NCBI RefSeq assembly: GCF_023821985.2
Contig: NZ_CP098805.1
Span: forward strand, 4,646,501-4,710,500
DNA length: 64,000 nucleotides
Reading direction: 5' to 3'
From: Dyadobacter chenhuakuii
GTDB lineage: Bacteria; Bacteroidota; Bacteroidia; Cytophagales; Spirosomataceae
Below, one piece after another: positions 17,183-27,100 of this stretch (position 1 is the stretch's first letter; each line of letters opens with the position of its first letter). Under the pieces are notes generated by a model. The model was not told where the DNA came from and made no database searches. It was given only the letters and a program-made list of their open reading frames with translations. The position numbers and the translations under genes were made by a program.

Positions 17183-20074
17183 TTACTTTTTGAAGATTTT
17201 AAACTGTTTTAAGACCGTGCCGTTGCTGTGCAGACGGACGACATAAATGCCCGAAGAAATGTATAATCTGGAAAGATCAATGTTGGCCAGGTCATCGGAA
17301 ACAGTGACAAATTCCTTTGGAAAATCAATCTTTTTCCCTGAAACTGTAATCAGCTCGTAGGAAATGTCATTAGCGTCCAAACCGGCCGGGAGCTTCACAT
17401 TAAAAACGCTTTCCACCGGATTCGGGAAAAAACGCCAGTCTTCCAGGTCTTTTGTAATGTTGATAGAATCGCCGTAGGAAATGCTGAACTGGATCGAGTT
17501 TGTGACAATCGCCGAATCCTCTTTCGTTGCAGTGACCGTGAGGGTGTACCGGCCGATATAAGGTGCAAATCCGCTGGCATTTTCATAAAGTGCAAACGGA
17601 AAATTTTTCGTTTGTGATTTCCTGTTATACGGACCTGTTAAACTGAAATCAACTTTGTCGTAGTCAAAATTTCCGTGTGCATAGATATTCAGGGAGGATG
17701 GCAAATCGCTGTGCGCGAGGACGTCATCGCCCGTGAGTTTCCTGATGACACGCTGATCCACTTTGCTTCCGCCTTGCACCAGTTCGAAACGGAACTTGGG
17801 GATTTCAACGATCAGTATAAACGGCACTTCCACATATGCTCCTGCATTATCGTAAGCCCTGATAATGAGCCTGTATTCTCCCTCAACTGTTGGCGTTCCG
17901 GAAAATGTATTGAGTGCGAAGTTGAGCCAGGATGGGCGGTTTTGTAATGTTATGGAAGAAATATACCCGTCGGGATCACCAAAGATTTCTGTGGGTAAAA
18001 TGTAGTTAAACGGCATGTTTAACTGGCCATACTTGACCGGTAATGAACCAGCTGCATAAGGCGGCGCATTAAGGAACTGTTTTTCGACGACTTTAATCGT
18101 GAAATAGGTTTCCACAAACGCATTCAGATCGTCATATGCTTTCAAACTAATGCGAAATTCACCCAAGCTAGGCGGCGTTCCGGTCAGGACACCATTTGAA
18201 AATTTAAGCCAGCCTGGAAGCTCGCTTGCTTCTATTTTGGTCACTTCACCATCTGCATCCTCAAATGCGCCATCGTTGATGGGCAGTGAAAATGGCTCGT
18301 TTACAGCAATAGTCTGATTTGAAAAACTGGCATCTACCGTTGGTGGCTTATTGGCATTTTCACGCGTGTCCACACGAACAGTCAGAAATGCTTCCGTGAC
18401 ACCGCCTTCATCATCAATTCCTTTTACCTGAATGCGGTAATCCCCAAGCGTTGCTGGCCGTCCTCTCAGCTGACCGTTTTCAAATTTCAGCCAGGATGGC
18501 AAAGTGCCGACCTCCATTCTCACAACCGTTCCGTCGACATCAGAAAAAGTATCAATAGGCAGCTTGTAAGCGAAATCTTTGTTAACCGCAATGATCTGCA
18601 TCGGCACCGGCTTGAACACATACGGTGGGTAATTAGATGCATCGTCCCAATATTCAGGAGCAAGAATGTCTTCATTCAGACCAATATAAACCGGTTTTGG
18701 GTTATTCGGATCGGCGTAAGCACGTTTTCTCCATTCGTCGTAAACAACGTTCATCGGCCCGCTTTTTTCCACAGCTGCCGAAAGCCTGTAACTCACGGAA
18801 TCGGTATAAACAATGGGTTTCATTGGCTGGCTAAGCCAGGTCTGAGCAGCCTGCCGCAGGAAAGGCTCGGCCCTTGACATGGTGCTCTGTACGGATGCGA
18901 CAACGGCAACCACATTTGCGCCGTGAGCGAAATTCTCGTTGATCTGTCTTAAATGAGCATTGTTATCAAATACAGTGTTGATAAACAGCTCATTAGCAAT
19001 TATAAAGTTGGCAGGAGCTGTGCTTTTAATAATATCAACGGACCATCTGTGATCGTGCGTGGCAAGGTCATCATTGATTTTGATACCATTAGATTTTTCA
19101 TTTAAACTCCTGAAACCCAACGTTCCCCGTACACTGGAAATTCTGTCAAAAACAGAGCCATAGTCAGATACAAATTTGACGTTCGGATCAACCGACTTAA
19201 CAGCCGTAATCATTTGCTCTGTAAAACGCTTCAGGACAAGGTGACGGTAAATGTACCAGTCCTTACCAGCACGCTGACGGAAGGATTCCGACGGTTCCCA
19301 GGGCGTTGCAGGCGGTAACACCTCCTCGAAATTCTTGTGATTGATCCCCCATAAATAATTGAGGCGCTGGAGTTTTTTATAATGTGATATCAAAAACTCC
19401 CTGAACCCGGTTATCATGGACCTGGAATAATCGTACACCGCAGGGCTTTCCTTGCCATTTTCGATCAGACTGCCCGGATATTCGCCTTCCTGCGTTCCGG
19501 TGGTGGTTATGGAAACGAATAACAGCTGTTTGTTGGTCTGAAGATATTTATATCGCGTAACCGTTTCCTTGACAAATGCTTGTGCTTTTGCCGAGATCGC
19601 ATCATTATCAAATCCAAATGAAGTATCCTGATATCCACTGATCACCGGCTTGCCCGTGGAGCTCATATGGCTGTCTGAAGGTTCCCAAAAGCCCTTGATC
19701 CGCGTGCTATGCCTGCCCAGGTGAATGCGCAGCGCCACTTTCATTCCCAAATCCGTGGCTGTTTTGATTTGCTGGTCGAATTTGTCCCAAAGCGGCTTGT
19801 CTGTCGGTGAGGTATAATAGATCTTATCCCAGGGAATGGTAAGATAAACCGCATTCAATCCGTACGCATGTGCCGATCTGATCAGATCCAGCTCAGGGCC
19901 CTTTTCGTCTTTATCCAACACATTAAGTAGCATCAGTGCCAGATAGCGCTGGTTGTCCGCCTCGGTCGTTCCGGGACTGGTCTGGGCATAGAGCGTTTGA
20001 AAAGAGATAGTCCAAGCCAAAACCACAAAGAATAGCTTCGTGAGCAATTTAGACCCGTACGTAGAATGGTGCAT
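17183..20074 (-). CDS. T9SS-exported glycoside-hydrolase-like protein with cadherin-type repeats
   Basis: 963 aa. A signal peptide ends at about residue 31 (LYAQ). Residues about 40-480 resemble a beta-galactosidase-like TIM barrel of the GH42 type (LNAVYLTIPWDKIYY, LRIHLGRH, YLWGINHKNFEEVLPP); the match is by eye. Three dystroglycan-type cadherin/putative-Ig repeats follow at about 490-570, 580-660 and 665-750, each with a PSWLKF or PGWLKF core and a G-x-P segment. The last ~85 residues are a type A T9SS sorting domain (FFPNPVESVFNVKLP ... GIYVVRL ... KQFKIFKK), so it should be secreted or surface-attached. It lies 1 bp after the GT4 gene in the same operon. The substrate is unknown and catalytic residues are not securely assigned. 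Confidence 0.8.
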   Translation of the reverse strand: MHHSTYGSKLLTKLFFVVLAWTISFQTLYAQTSPGTTEADNQRYLALMLLNVLDKDEKGPELDLIRSAHAYGLNAVYLTIPWDKIYYTSPTDKPLWDKFDQQIKTATDLGMKVALRIHLGRHSTRIKGFWEPSDSHMSSTGKPVISGYQDTSFGFDNDAISAKAQAFVKETVTRYKYLQTNKQLLFVSITTTGTQEGEYPGSLIENGKESPAVYDYSRSMITGFREFLISHYKKLQRLNYLWGINHKNFEEVLPPATPWEPSESFRQRAGKDWYIYRHLVLKRFTEQMITAVKSVDPNVKFVSDYGSVFDRISSVRGTLGFRSLNEKSNGIKINDDLATHDHRWSVDIIKSTAPANFIIANELFINTVFDNNAHLRQINENFAHGANVVAVVASVQSTMSRAEPFLRQAAQTWLSQPMKPIVYTDSVSYRLSAAVEKSGPMNVVYDEWRKRAYADPNNPKPVYIGLNEDILAPEYWDDASNYPPYVFKPVPMQIIAVNKDFAYKLPIDTFSDVDGTVVRMEVGTLPSWLKFENGQLRGRPATLGDYRIQVKGIDDEGGVTEAFLTVRVDTRENANKPPTVDASFSNQTIAVNEPFSLPINDGAFEDADGEVTKIEASELPGWLKFSNGVLTGTPPSLGEFRISLKAYDDLNAFVETYFTIKVVEKQFLNAPPYAAGSLPVKYGQLNMPFNYILPTEIFGDPDGYISSITLQNRPSWLNFALNTFSGTPTVEGEYRLIIRAYDNAGAYVEVPFILIVEIPKFRFELVQGGSKVDQRVIRKLTGDDVLAHSDLPSSLNIYAHGNFDYDKVDFSLTGPYNRKSQTKNFPFALYENASGFAPYIGRYTLTVTATKEDSAIVTNSIQFSISYGDSINITKDLEDWRFFPNPVESVFNVKLPAGLDANDISYELITVSGKKIDFPKEFVTVSDDLANIDLSRLYISSGIYVVRLHSNGTVLKQFKIFKK

Positions 20075-20075
20075 G

Positions 20076-21191
20076 CTAATAATTTTTATCTATTAATTCG
20101 ATCCAGTTTCTATAACCATTGTCCACGTTGAACTGACTGGCTACTTCAATGCTTTTTTCACTGCTGGTTGCCGTTTCCCCACTCATTACCGAGCGGATTC
20201 CTTTTACCATTTGTTTGATACTAATATCCTGAGTAACAATGCCCATGCCCTCTTTTACAAATTCCGAAACACCACCAGAAGGGAATGAAACAATAGGCTT
20301 ACCGAGCAGCGCAGCTTCAATCATCACCAAAGGAAACGGGTCCTGCCGGGACGTGAGTAAAAACCCATTTCCCATGTTAAGGTAATTATAATAATCTTCT
20401 TTCTGCTTTCCGACAAGGTGAATTTTCGTCGCCGATTTCGAATTCCTGCAACGTTGTTCTGTGTAGTAAACGAGCCCGTCATCAATGCTTGCTCCCACCC
20501 ATATCAGGTGAACGCGCGGATCGTTAAGTTCTTGTGCAAGATCGGGTAACATATCAAAACCTTTTCTTTCCGAGGTCATTCCTGACAGGATCCATACAAA
20601 ATCATCGGCCGGAATGCCTAATGCACGTTTCAACTCGGCGGTGCGCTTTTCGTCTTTTTTTACGAGCGTGTGATCGATAAAGGAATAAAGCAGCTCCACA
20701 TTTTTTCCGCCGGCATCTCTGATCGGCTCACAGGTTGTTTGCGAGCAGCCGATAAGCAGGCTTGAATAATCGATAATGCTTTTGAAATCCGGTGAACTTA
20801 AATAGGTGTATGTCAACGGCATTTCATGAAAATGTGTGATCACCGGAATGGAAAATTCCTTGGCAACCACAATCGTTTCGGGCATCATCGTTGTATTTAC
20901 ATACCAAAAATCAGCCTTGAAATCCTTTGCCAGTTTTCTGAGATATTTTAATGTAGGATGAATCCCGAGGTGAAAAGAGATCTTTTCCACCATATTGAAA
21001 GTTTTAGGCGCTATAAAAACGGGAATGTCCGAGGGGAACTCTTTCAATAATTCACCATTTGCAAAACTGACAATGCCGATATCAAAGCGGCTTCGGTCAA
21101 TTTTGTTCACGATATAAAGCAGCATCATTTCCGACCCTGTCCGCGTTGCATAAGGAGTAAAGAAGAGGATCTTTTTCTTAACGTTGTTCAT
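20076..21191 (-). CDS. Glycosyltransferase family 4
   Basis: 371 aa GT-B fold retaining glycosyltransferase transferring a nucleotide-activated sugar in the cytoplasm. Seen: N-terminal FFTPYATRTGSEMM (acceptor-side loop), SGMTSERKGFDMLPDLA (start of the C-terminal Rossmann domain), and DPFPLVMIEAALLGKPIVSF with the glutamates of the EX7E motif, then GGVSEFV. The start overlaps the end of the GT2 gene by 14 bp and the stop is 1 bp before the T9SS protein, so the three form a tight operon. Donor and acceptor cannot be read from sequence; a role in a surface glycan or in decorating the downstream protein is inference. Confidence 0.9.
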   Translation of the reverse strand: MNNVKKKILFFTPYATRTGSEMMLLYIVNKIDRSRFDIGIVSFANGELLKEFPSDIPVFIAPKTFNMVEKISFHLGIHPTLKYLRKLAKDFKADFWYVNTTMMPETIVVAKEFSIPVITHFHEMPLTYTYLSSPDFKSIIDYSSLLIGCSQTTCEPIRDAGGKNVELLYSFIDHTLVKKDEKRTAELKRALGIPADDFVWILSGMTSERKGFDMLPDLAQELNDPRVHLIWVGASIDDGLVYYTEQRCRNSKSATKIHLVGKQKEDYYNYLNMGNGFLLTSRQDPFPLVMIEAALLGKPIVSFPSGGVSEFVKEGMGIVTQDISIKQMVKGIRSVMSGETATSSEKSIEVASQFNVDNGYRNWIELIDKNY

Positions 21192-22194
21192 GTACAGCTG
21201 TTAGCAGATCAATATTTTCTTCGGGCTTTATCTTATAGAGCCCTTTTTTCAATAGGAGTGTTCGCCAGAAATATTTCAGGATTACCCGTGTCTTGCGCAC
21301 ATATATATGCTGCGTGCGTAGTTCTGTGAATGGGTTTCCGTCTTTTTTTAGATTAAAAGCCATTTTCCAGCCGTAAATAACGGGGATCATGAAAATGTAA
21401 TGCGCAATGAGCAGCAAATACTGGAACATTCCGTATTGTTTTCTCACCCAAAGGAAGTTGGAAATCTGCATTTGCGTGCTGAAACGGTTGATCCAGGAAA
21501 TATTTGTCCGCCGGAAAGGATTGTTGTTTTCCAGGTGAATGAACTTGCAGTCTTTGAAATAGCAAAGCTTCCCCAGCTTCCCAAGCCGCCCCGACCATTC
21601 CACATCTTCGCCATACATAAAGAAATCATCACTGAACCCGCCTGTTTTCTCAAATCCTTCCCTGCGAAGAAAAATGAAAGCGCCCACAAGCCAGTCATAC
21701 TGGTCAGGATCGGCATGTTGGGGATCGGGATAAAGCTTTTTCACAACCCTATCTACGGTATTACTGATCGGAAGGATGAAAAATGTGCGGCGGAAGTCGT
21801 TAAAACTTTGGTAAAAAGGCATTGGCGTGCCGTCGGCGTAATATTGTAGTGCGCCGCATGCGATAATGTCGGTTCGCACATTCAGGCGTTCGTAGCAGCG
21901 GTGAATGACATTATCGGTAATTAATGTATCCGCATTCAGCAGCAGGAAATATTTTCCTCTTGCTACGGCCATTCCCCTGTTATTAGCAATCCCAAAACCG
22001 TCGTTAGAAGGCGCGTTAATCCATGTAATCTCCGGATATGCCCTTCTTACTAATTCGCCACCACCGTTTTCCGGATCATTATCAACAACAATAATCTCAA
22101 AAGAAATGCCTGAAGTAAACTTATGAATAGAGTCTAAACAATTGATTATGAGCTGAGGCGTCCGATAATTGATAATGATAATGGATACATCCAT
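21178..22194 (-). CDS. Glycosyltransferase family 2, rhamnosyltransferase-like
   Basis: 338 aa GT-A fold inverting glycosyltransferase. Seen: VSIIIINYRTPQLI at the N-terminus, the metal/nucleotide motif LLLNADTL near residue 90 (NAD in place of a strict DxD), and FFMYGEDVEWSGRLGKLG near 190, the acceptor motif of rhamnosyltransferase-like members. A hydrophobic C-terminal segment (YLLLIAHYIFMIPVIYG) suggests membrane attachment. ATG 22194 (MDVSIIII) is preferred over an upstream start that adds a basic stretch not seen in the family. It is first in the GT2-GT4-T9SS operon; a -7-like TATTTTTG is at 22218-22225. Confidence 0.9.
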   Translation of the reverse strand: MDVSIIIINYRTPQLIINCLDSIHKFTSGISFEIIVVDNDPENGGGELVRRAYPEITWINAPSNDGFGIANNRGMAVARGKYFLLLNADTLITDNVIHRCYERLNVRTDIIACGALQYYADGTPMPFYQSFNDFRRTFFILPISNTVDRVVKKLYPDPQHADPDQYDWLVGAFIFLRREGFEKTGGFSDDFFMYGEDVEWSGRLGKLGKLCYFKDCKFIHLENNNPFRRTNISWINRFSTQMQISNFLWVRKQYGMFQYLLLIAHYIFMIPVIYGWKMAFNLKKDGNPFTELRTQHIYVRKTRVILKYFWRTLLLKKGLYKIKPEENIDLLTAVHEQR

Positions 22195-22224
22195 GCAGAG
22201 GTGTGTATGTTTTGGGGCAAAAAT

Positions 22225-22264
22225 AAAGAATCTCCGCCGAAGATGGTTCATTCTTCAACGGAGA
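22225..22264 (-). terminator. Terminator of the thiolase gene
   Basis: Two stacked stems (TCTCCG/CGGAGA and GAAGA/TCTTC) form a hairpin; on the minus strand it is followed by TTCTTTATTTTTG. It separates the thiolase gene from the glycosyltransferase operon. Confidence 0.7.
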
Positions 22265-22296
22265 CCGTAAAATAAGTTATGCAATTACCGAACGGT

Positions 22297-23475
22297 TTAA
22301 TTTAACCTTTCAAAAATTCCCGCGACGCCCTGCCCGCCGCCAACACAGGCTGTTACCATGCCGTATTTTTGATTTCTGCGTTCCATTTCATTAAATAACT
22401 GCACAGAAAGCCGCGCGCCTGTCGATCCCAACGCATGTCCCAAAGCGATGGCACCACCATTGGGATTCACAATTTCCGGATTAATGTCCAGTTCCTGGAT
22501 CACTGCCAGCGATTGTGCTGCAAATGCCTCATTCAGTTCTATTTGTTCAATGTCGTTCAGTTTCAATCCCGCCTGTTTCAATGCAATAGGGATAGCAGCC
22601 ACCGGTCCGATGCCCATTACGCGCGGGTCCACGCCGGCAGTTGCATAGGAAAGCATTTTAGCAATGGGCTTCAAATTCAGCTCCTCCACCATTTTCTCTG
22701 ACATGACCATTACAAATGCTGCTCCGTCGGAAGTTTGGGATGAATTTCCTGCGGTTACGGTTCCTCCTGCTGCAAAAACGGGTTTGAGTTTATTGAGTGC
22801 TTCTAATGTTGTATCCGCTCGTGGCCCTTCATCCTGTTTTACAACAATTTCTTTCGTTTTCTTTTTGCCCGAAGCCGCGTCAAAATAAGTTTCTGTAACA
22901 GTTACAGGCACAATTCCATCCGCAAACCAGCCCTCTTTCTGCGCTCTCAATGCTTTCTGGTGTGAGCTGAAAGCGAATTCATCCTGCTTCTCGCGGCTAA
23001 TGTTGTAATCTTTTGCAACCTGCTCGGCGGTCAGGCCCATGCTTAAATAATAATCCGGGTTGGTATGCGCAATTTCATAGTTCAATGCTGTTTTCCATCC
23101 CATTGTAGGAACGAGTGACATGGATTCTGTTCCGCCCGCAATGATACAATCGGCCATTCCGGCATGAATTTTCGCTGACGCCATGGCAATGGCTTCCACG
23201 CCGCTGCCGCAATAACGGTTGATCGTAATGCCAGAAACGTTTTTTGGTAATGCGAGCAAAGCCACATAACGACCCATTTGCATGCCCTGCTCCGCTTCTG
23301 GCACCGCATTGCCAACAATCACATCGTCTACGCGGGCAGGATCGAGGTTAGGGATTTTTCCAAGCAGATATTTAATGACAGTTGCTCCCAGGTCGTCGGG
23401 ACGGGTAAAACGGAAGCCTCCCCGGGAAGCTTTTCCGACGGCGCTACGGTAACCGGCAACTATGTATGCATTCAT
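22297..23475 (-). CDS. fadA: Acetyl-CoA acyltransferase (3-ketoacyl-CoA thiolase)
   Basis: Last step of beta-oxidation: thiolytic cleavage of 3-ketoacyl-CoA to acetyl-CoA and a shortened acyl-CoA. 392 aa, standard for thiolases. Nucleophile Cys89 lies in NRYCGSGVEA; the active-site His is in NGGAIALGHALGSTGAR near residue 348 and the second catalytic Cys in TACVGGGQG near 378. The promoter carries the same palindrome as the acyl-CoA dehydrogenase. No 3-hydroxyacyl-CoA dehydrogenase/hydratase (fadB-like) gene is adjacent. Biosynthetic acetoacetyl-CoA thiolase activity cannot be excluded, but the shared operator favours degradation. Confidence 0.93.
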   Translation of the reverse strand: MNAYIVAGYRSAVGKASRGGFRFTRPDDLGATVIKYLLGKIPNLDPARVDDVIVGNAVPEAEQGMQMGRYVALLALPKNVSGITINRYCGSGVEAIAMASAKIHAGMADCIIAGGTESMSLVPTMGWKTALNYEIAHTNPDYYLSMGLTAEQVAKDYNISREKQDEFAFSSHQKALRAQKEGWFADGIVPVTVTETYFDAASGKKKTKEIVVKQDEGPRADTTLEALNKLKPVFAAGGTVTAGNSSQTSDGAAFVMVMSEKMVEELNLKPIAKMLSYATAGVDPRVMGIGPVAAIPIALKQAGLKLNDIEQIELNEAFAAQSLAVIQELDINPEIVNPNGGAIALGHALGSTGARLSVQLFNEMERRNQKYGMVTACVGGGQGVAGIFERLN

Positions 23476-23521
23476 ATATGTCTGATTTTAGTTTGGAGCG
23501 TAACACAGGCATTGGAGAATA

Positions 23522-23535
23522 GTATGCCTGCATAC
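23522..23535. promoter_or_regulatory. Palindromic operator candidate at the thiolase promoter
   Basis: Perfect palindrome GTATGCCTGCATAC, 47 bp upstream of the thiolase ATG, beginning just after the predicted -7 box. It matches the operator candidates at the acyl-CoA dehydrogenase promoter in both arms and differs only in the 2-bp centre. Confidence 0.65.
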
Positions 23536-23541
23536 CATTGG

Positions 23542-23572
23542 TAAAAATAGCAATTAATCATAAAACAACAAA
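23542..23572 (-). promoter_or_regulatory. Bacteroidota-type promoter of the thiolase gene
   Basis: The minus strand has TTTG (23569-23572), a 19-base spacer, then TATTTTTA (23542-23549), seven of eight bases of the window TAnnTTTG. The spacing equals that of the acyl-CoA dehydrogenase promoter. The -33 box overlaps the foot of the pspC terminator. Confidence 0.5.
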
Positions 23573-23600
23573 CCACCGGAATTTGTTTTCCGGTGGTTTG
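23561..23600 (-). terminator. Rho-independent terminator of pspC
   Basis: A perfect 13-bp stem (23569-23581 with 23588-23600, core ACCACCGGAA) and a 6-base loop, followed on the minus strand by TTGTTTTAT. Confidence 0.85.
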
Positions 23601-23636
23601 CAATTACCAAGTCTTACTGATGGAACCTTTGATATT

Positions 23637-23870
23637 TTAAAAATAAATCCGATGTTCTTCGTGCGTTTTGGGCCTTTTAGCGCCGTCCGGCATCACGATC
23701 CAAAGGATAATGTAAAACAGGATGATAGGAAATGTTACCGGAATGAAAACGCCCAAAACGAAAAGTACACGGACGATCGTTACATCTATATCCAAATAGT
23801 CCGCGATTCCGGATGCTACACCACCTATGATTTTGCTGCTTGTATTGCGAAATAATCTGTTGTTGTTCAT
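23637..23870 (-). CDS. PspC domain membrane protein
   Basis: 77 aa. The whole protein is one PspC domain: N-terminal RLFRNTSSKIIGGVASGIADYLDID, then a hydrophobic helix (VRVLFVLGVFIPVTFPIILFY) and a second segment (IILWIVMPDG). PspC proteins take part in phage-shock-type envelope stress responses; stand-alone short forms are common in Bacteroidota and their role is poorly defined. A perfect -7 box TACCTTTG lies 33 bp upstream and a strong terminator follows, so it is probably monocistronic. Confidence 0.9.
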   Translation of the reverse strand: MNNNRLFRNTSSKIIGGVASGIADYLDIDVTIVRVLFVLGVFIPVTFPIILFYIILWIVMPDGAKRPKTHEEHRIYF

Positions 23871-23902
23871 GGCTGTGGTTGTTTATTTTTTCTTTGATGA
23901 TT

Positions 23903-23910
23903 CAAAGGTA
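23903..23910 (-). promoter_or_regulatory. Promoter -7 box of pspC
   Basis: TACCTTTG on the minus strand matches TAnnTTTG. It predicts a 5' leader of about 27 bases. No clear TTG in the -33 position. Confidence 0.45.
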
Positions 23911-24059
23911 CTGTGTATTACATAGTAGTTGAAAATAATTGGTACAAACGGTTCTCTTGCCTGAGTATGGGTGCCTTATTGGTTTGAGCAAACGGTAAAA
24001 AAACATTAGAGTTACATTAGGATTCTTCTGATTCATATACAATACTATTTGCAATGAAT

Positions 24060-24067
24060 TACCTTTG
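24060..24067 (+). promoter_or_regulatory. Possible promoter -7 box of secA
   Basis: TACCTTTG matches TAnnTTTG about 100 bp before the secA ATG, within the 295-bp pspC-secA intergenic region. No -33 element is evident and the leader would be long, so support is weak. Nothing else clear is seen in this gap. Confidence 0.3.
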
Positions 24068-24165
24068 AGTTTGAAAATGATAGCTTTGCTGACAATCTGG
24101 CACGATTAACGGGCAGGCTCAATTATTTTTCTGTAAATGATCGGTTAAAAACATATACTAAAATC

Positions 24166-27100
24166 ATGTTTAAAATATTTTCAAAGCTGTTCGGCACAAA
24201 ATCAGAACGGGATTTAAAAGAATTGACTCCCTACGTTGATAAAGTCAATGCCGAATACGCACTCCTGGCTTCTTTAACCAATGATGACCTGCGGGCAAAA
24301 TCCGAAGGTCTGAAACAACATATTGCCGACAACCTGAAATCCATTGATGATCAGATTGCTGCTTTAAGACAACAAGCTGCTGATGAGCCTAATGTCGATA
24401 GCAAAGAAGCGATTTTCAAGAAAATTGATGCGCTTGATCTGGATCGGAATAAAGAACTTGAAAAGATCCTTCTGGATATTTTGCCAAAGGCCTTTGCCAT
24501 TGTAAAAGAAACGGCGCGCCGCTTCAAGGAAAATGAAAAGCTGGAAGTGACGGCTTCTTTCTTCGACAGGGAAGTGGCAACCAAAAAGTCACACGTTACC
24601 ATTGAAGGTGACAAAGCTTACTGGAATACAACCTGGGATGTAATTGGACAGCCTATTAAATGGAACATGCTGCATTATGATGTGCAGCTGATCGGTGGTG
24701 TGGTTTTGCACCAGGGGAAAATCTCTGAAATGGCGACAGGGGAAGGGAAAACGCTTGTTGCAACGCTTCCCGCATTCCTTAATGCATTGGCAGGAAACGG
24801 CGTTCACATTGTAACCGTTAACGATTACCTGGCAAAACGTGATGCGGAATGGAATGCACCTCTTTTTGAATTTCACGGCATGAGCGTCGATTGCATTGAC
24901 CGCCACCAGCCCAACACCATTGCCCGCAGAAATGCATATAAAGCCTCATTGACTTACGGAACGAATAACGAGTTCGGTTTTGACTATCTGCGTGACAACA
25001 TGTCACGTACGCCCGAAGAACTCGTTCAGCGCAAGCACCATTTCGCGATGGTCGATGAGGTTGACTCCGTTTTGATCGATGATGCGCGTACGCCATTGAT
25101 CATCAGCGGCCCAGTGCCAAGAGGTGATGAACAGGAATATCTGGAATTGAAACCACGCGTTTCGCGGATCGTTGAAGCACAGAAAAAGCTGGCGATGGAT
25201 TTCCTTACCGACGCCAGAAAGAAAATTGCAGCCGGCGATAAAAAAGAAGGAGCATTATCCTTGTTCCGTGCACATCGCGGAATGCCGAAATACAAGCCGT
25301 TGATTAAATATCTGAGTGAATCAGGCATTAAGGCGCTCATGCAGGAATCGGAATCGATTTATCTTGCTGAAAACCAAAAGCTGATGCCACAAGCGGATGA
25401 ACCGCTTTATTTCACAATTGACGAGCGTCATAACAGCATTGAACTAACAGAAAAAGGAATTGACTTCCTGACAGGTGAGTCGGAAGAGACCAACTTCTTT
25501 ATTCTGCCCGACATTGCGGTTGATCTGGATGCAATTGAAAAAGACGCATCATTGAATGAGCAGGAACGCATTATCAGGAAAGAAGCATTAATCCGCGATT
25601 ATTCTGTAAAAACAGCACGTATCCACACAGTTAACCAGCTTTTGAAAGCATTTACGCTTTTCGAAAAAGACGTGGAATACGTGATCATGGACGGAAAGGT
25701 TAAGATCGTCGATGAGCAGACTGGCCGTATCATGGATGGCCGTCGTTATTCCGACGGTTTGCACCAGGCGATTGAAGCAAAAGAGAATGTGCGCGTTGAA
25801 GATGCGACTCAGACTTACGCGACAGTTACCCTTCAAAATTACTTCCGGATGTATCACAAGCTGGCCGGTATGACCGGAACGGCGGAAACGGAAGCAGGTG
25901 AATTCTGGGAAATCTACAAACTGGATGTGGTTTCGATTCCTACCAATGTTAATGCGGTTCGGAAAGACCATGAAGATAAAGTGTATCGTTCGGTTCGTGA
26001 AAAATACAATGCGGTAACGGATGAAATTGTAGAGCTTGTGGAAGCCGGGCGGCCAGTCTTAGTAGGTACAACTTCGGTTGAAAACTCTGAGATCATCAGC
26101 CGGATGCTTACATTAAGAAAAATCCAGCACCAGGTTTTGAATGCCAAGCAACATCAGCGTGAAGCGGAAGTGGTGACAGAAGCCGGTAAGCCGGGAACTG
26201 TAACGATTGCAACCAACATGGCTGGTCGTGGAACGGACATTAAGCTTACACCGGAATCGAAAAAAGCGGGCGGACTTGCGATCATTGGTACAGAACGTCA
26301 CGAAAGCCGTCGTGTAGACAGGCAGTTGCGTGGTCGTTCCGGTCGCCAGGGTGACCCGGGTTCTTCTCAATTCTTTGTCTCGCTGGAAGATAACCTCATG
26401 CGTCTCTTCGGTTCCGACCGGATGGCGAAGGTGATGGACCGGATGGGGTTGGAAGAAGGCGAAGTGATCCAGAGCGGAATGATTACCAAATCCATCGAAC
26501 GCGCGCAGAAAAAGGTTGAGGAAAACAACTTTGGTATGCGGAAGCGTCTTTTGGAATATGATGACGTGATGAACTATCAGCGTGACGCCATTTATACACG
26601 TCGCCGCAATGCATTGTTTGGAGAACGTCTGGCCGTTGACATTGCGAATACATTATATGATGTATGTGACGAGTTGGTGGGCTCTGCAACTTCTTATGCA
26701 GAACTTGAACTGGCTGTGATCACAACATTAGGAATGGAACTTCCTTACGGCGAGTCGGAATATGGTTCAATGAGGCCTGCGGACCGTTCACAAAAGCTTT
26801 ATGAAGCAGCTGAGAAGCAATATCAAGAAAAGAATGCCTCGATAGCAACGAAAGCATTACCAGTTTTGAGCTCTATTTACGCAGAACGCGGTGCGACGAT
26901 CTCTGAAATTATGATCCCGTTCAGCGACGGAATCCGTCAGACGGGCGTTGTAGTGGGCTTGAAAAAGGCTATCGAAAACGAGGGAAGGGAAATCACGACT
27001 GAAATGGAGAAAGCCATTGTGCTATCACTGATCGACCAGGAGTGGAAAGAGCATTTGCGTGAGATGGATGATTTGAAACAATCCGTTCAGAATGCGGTGT

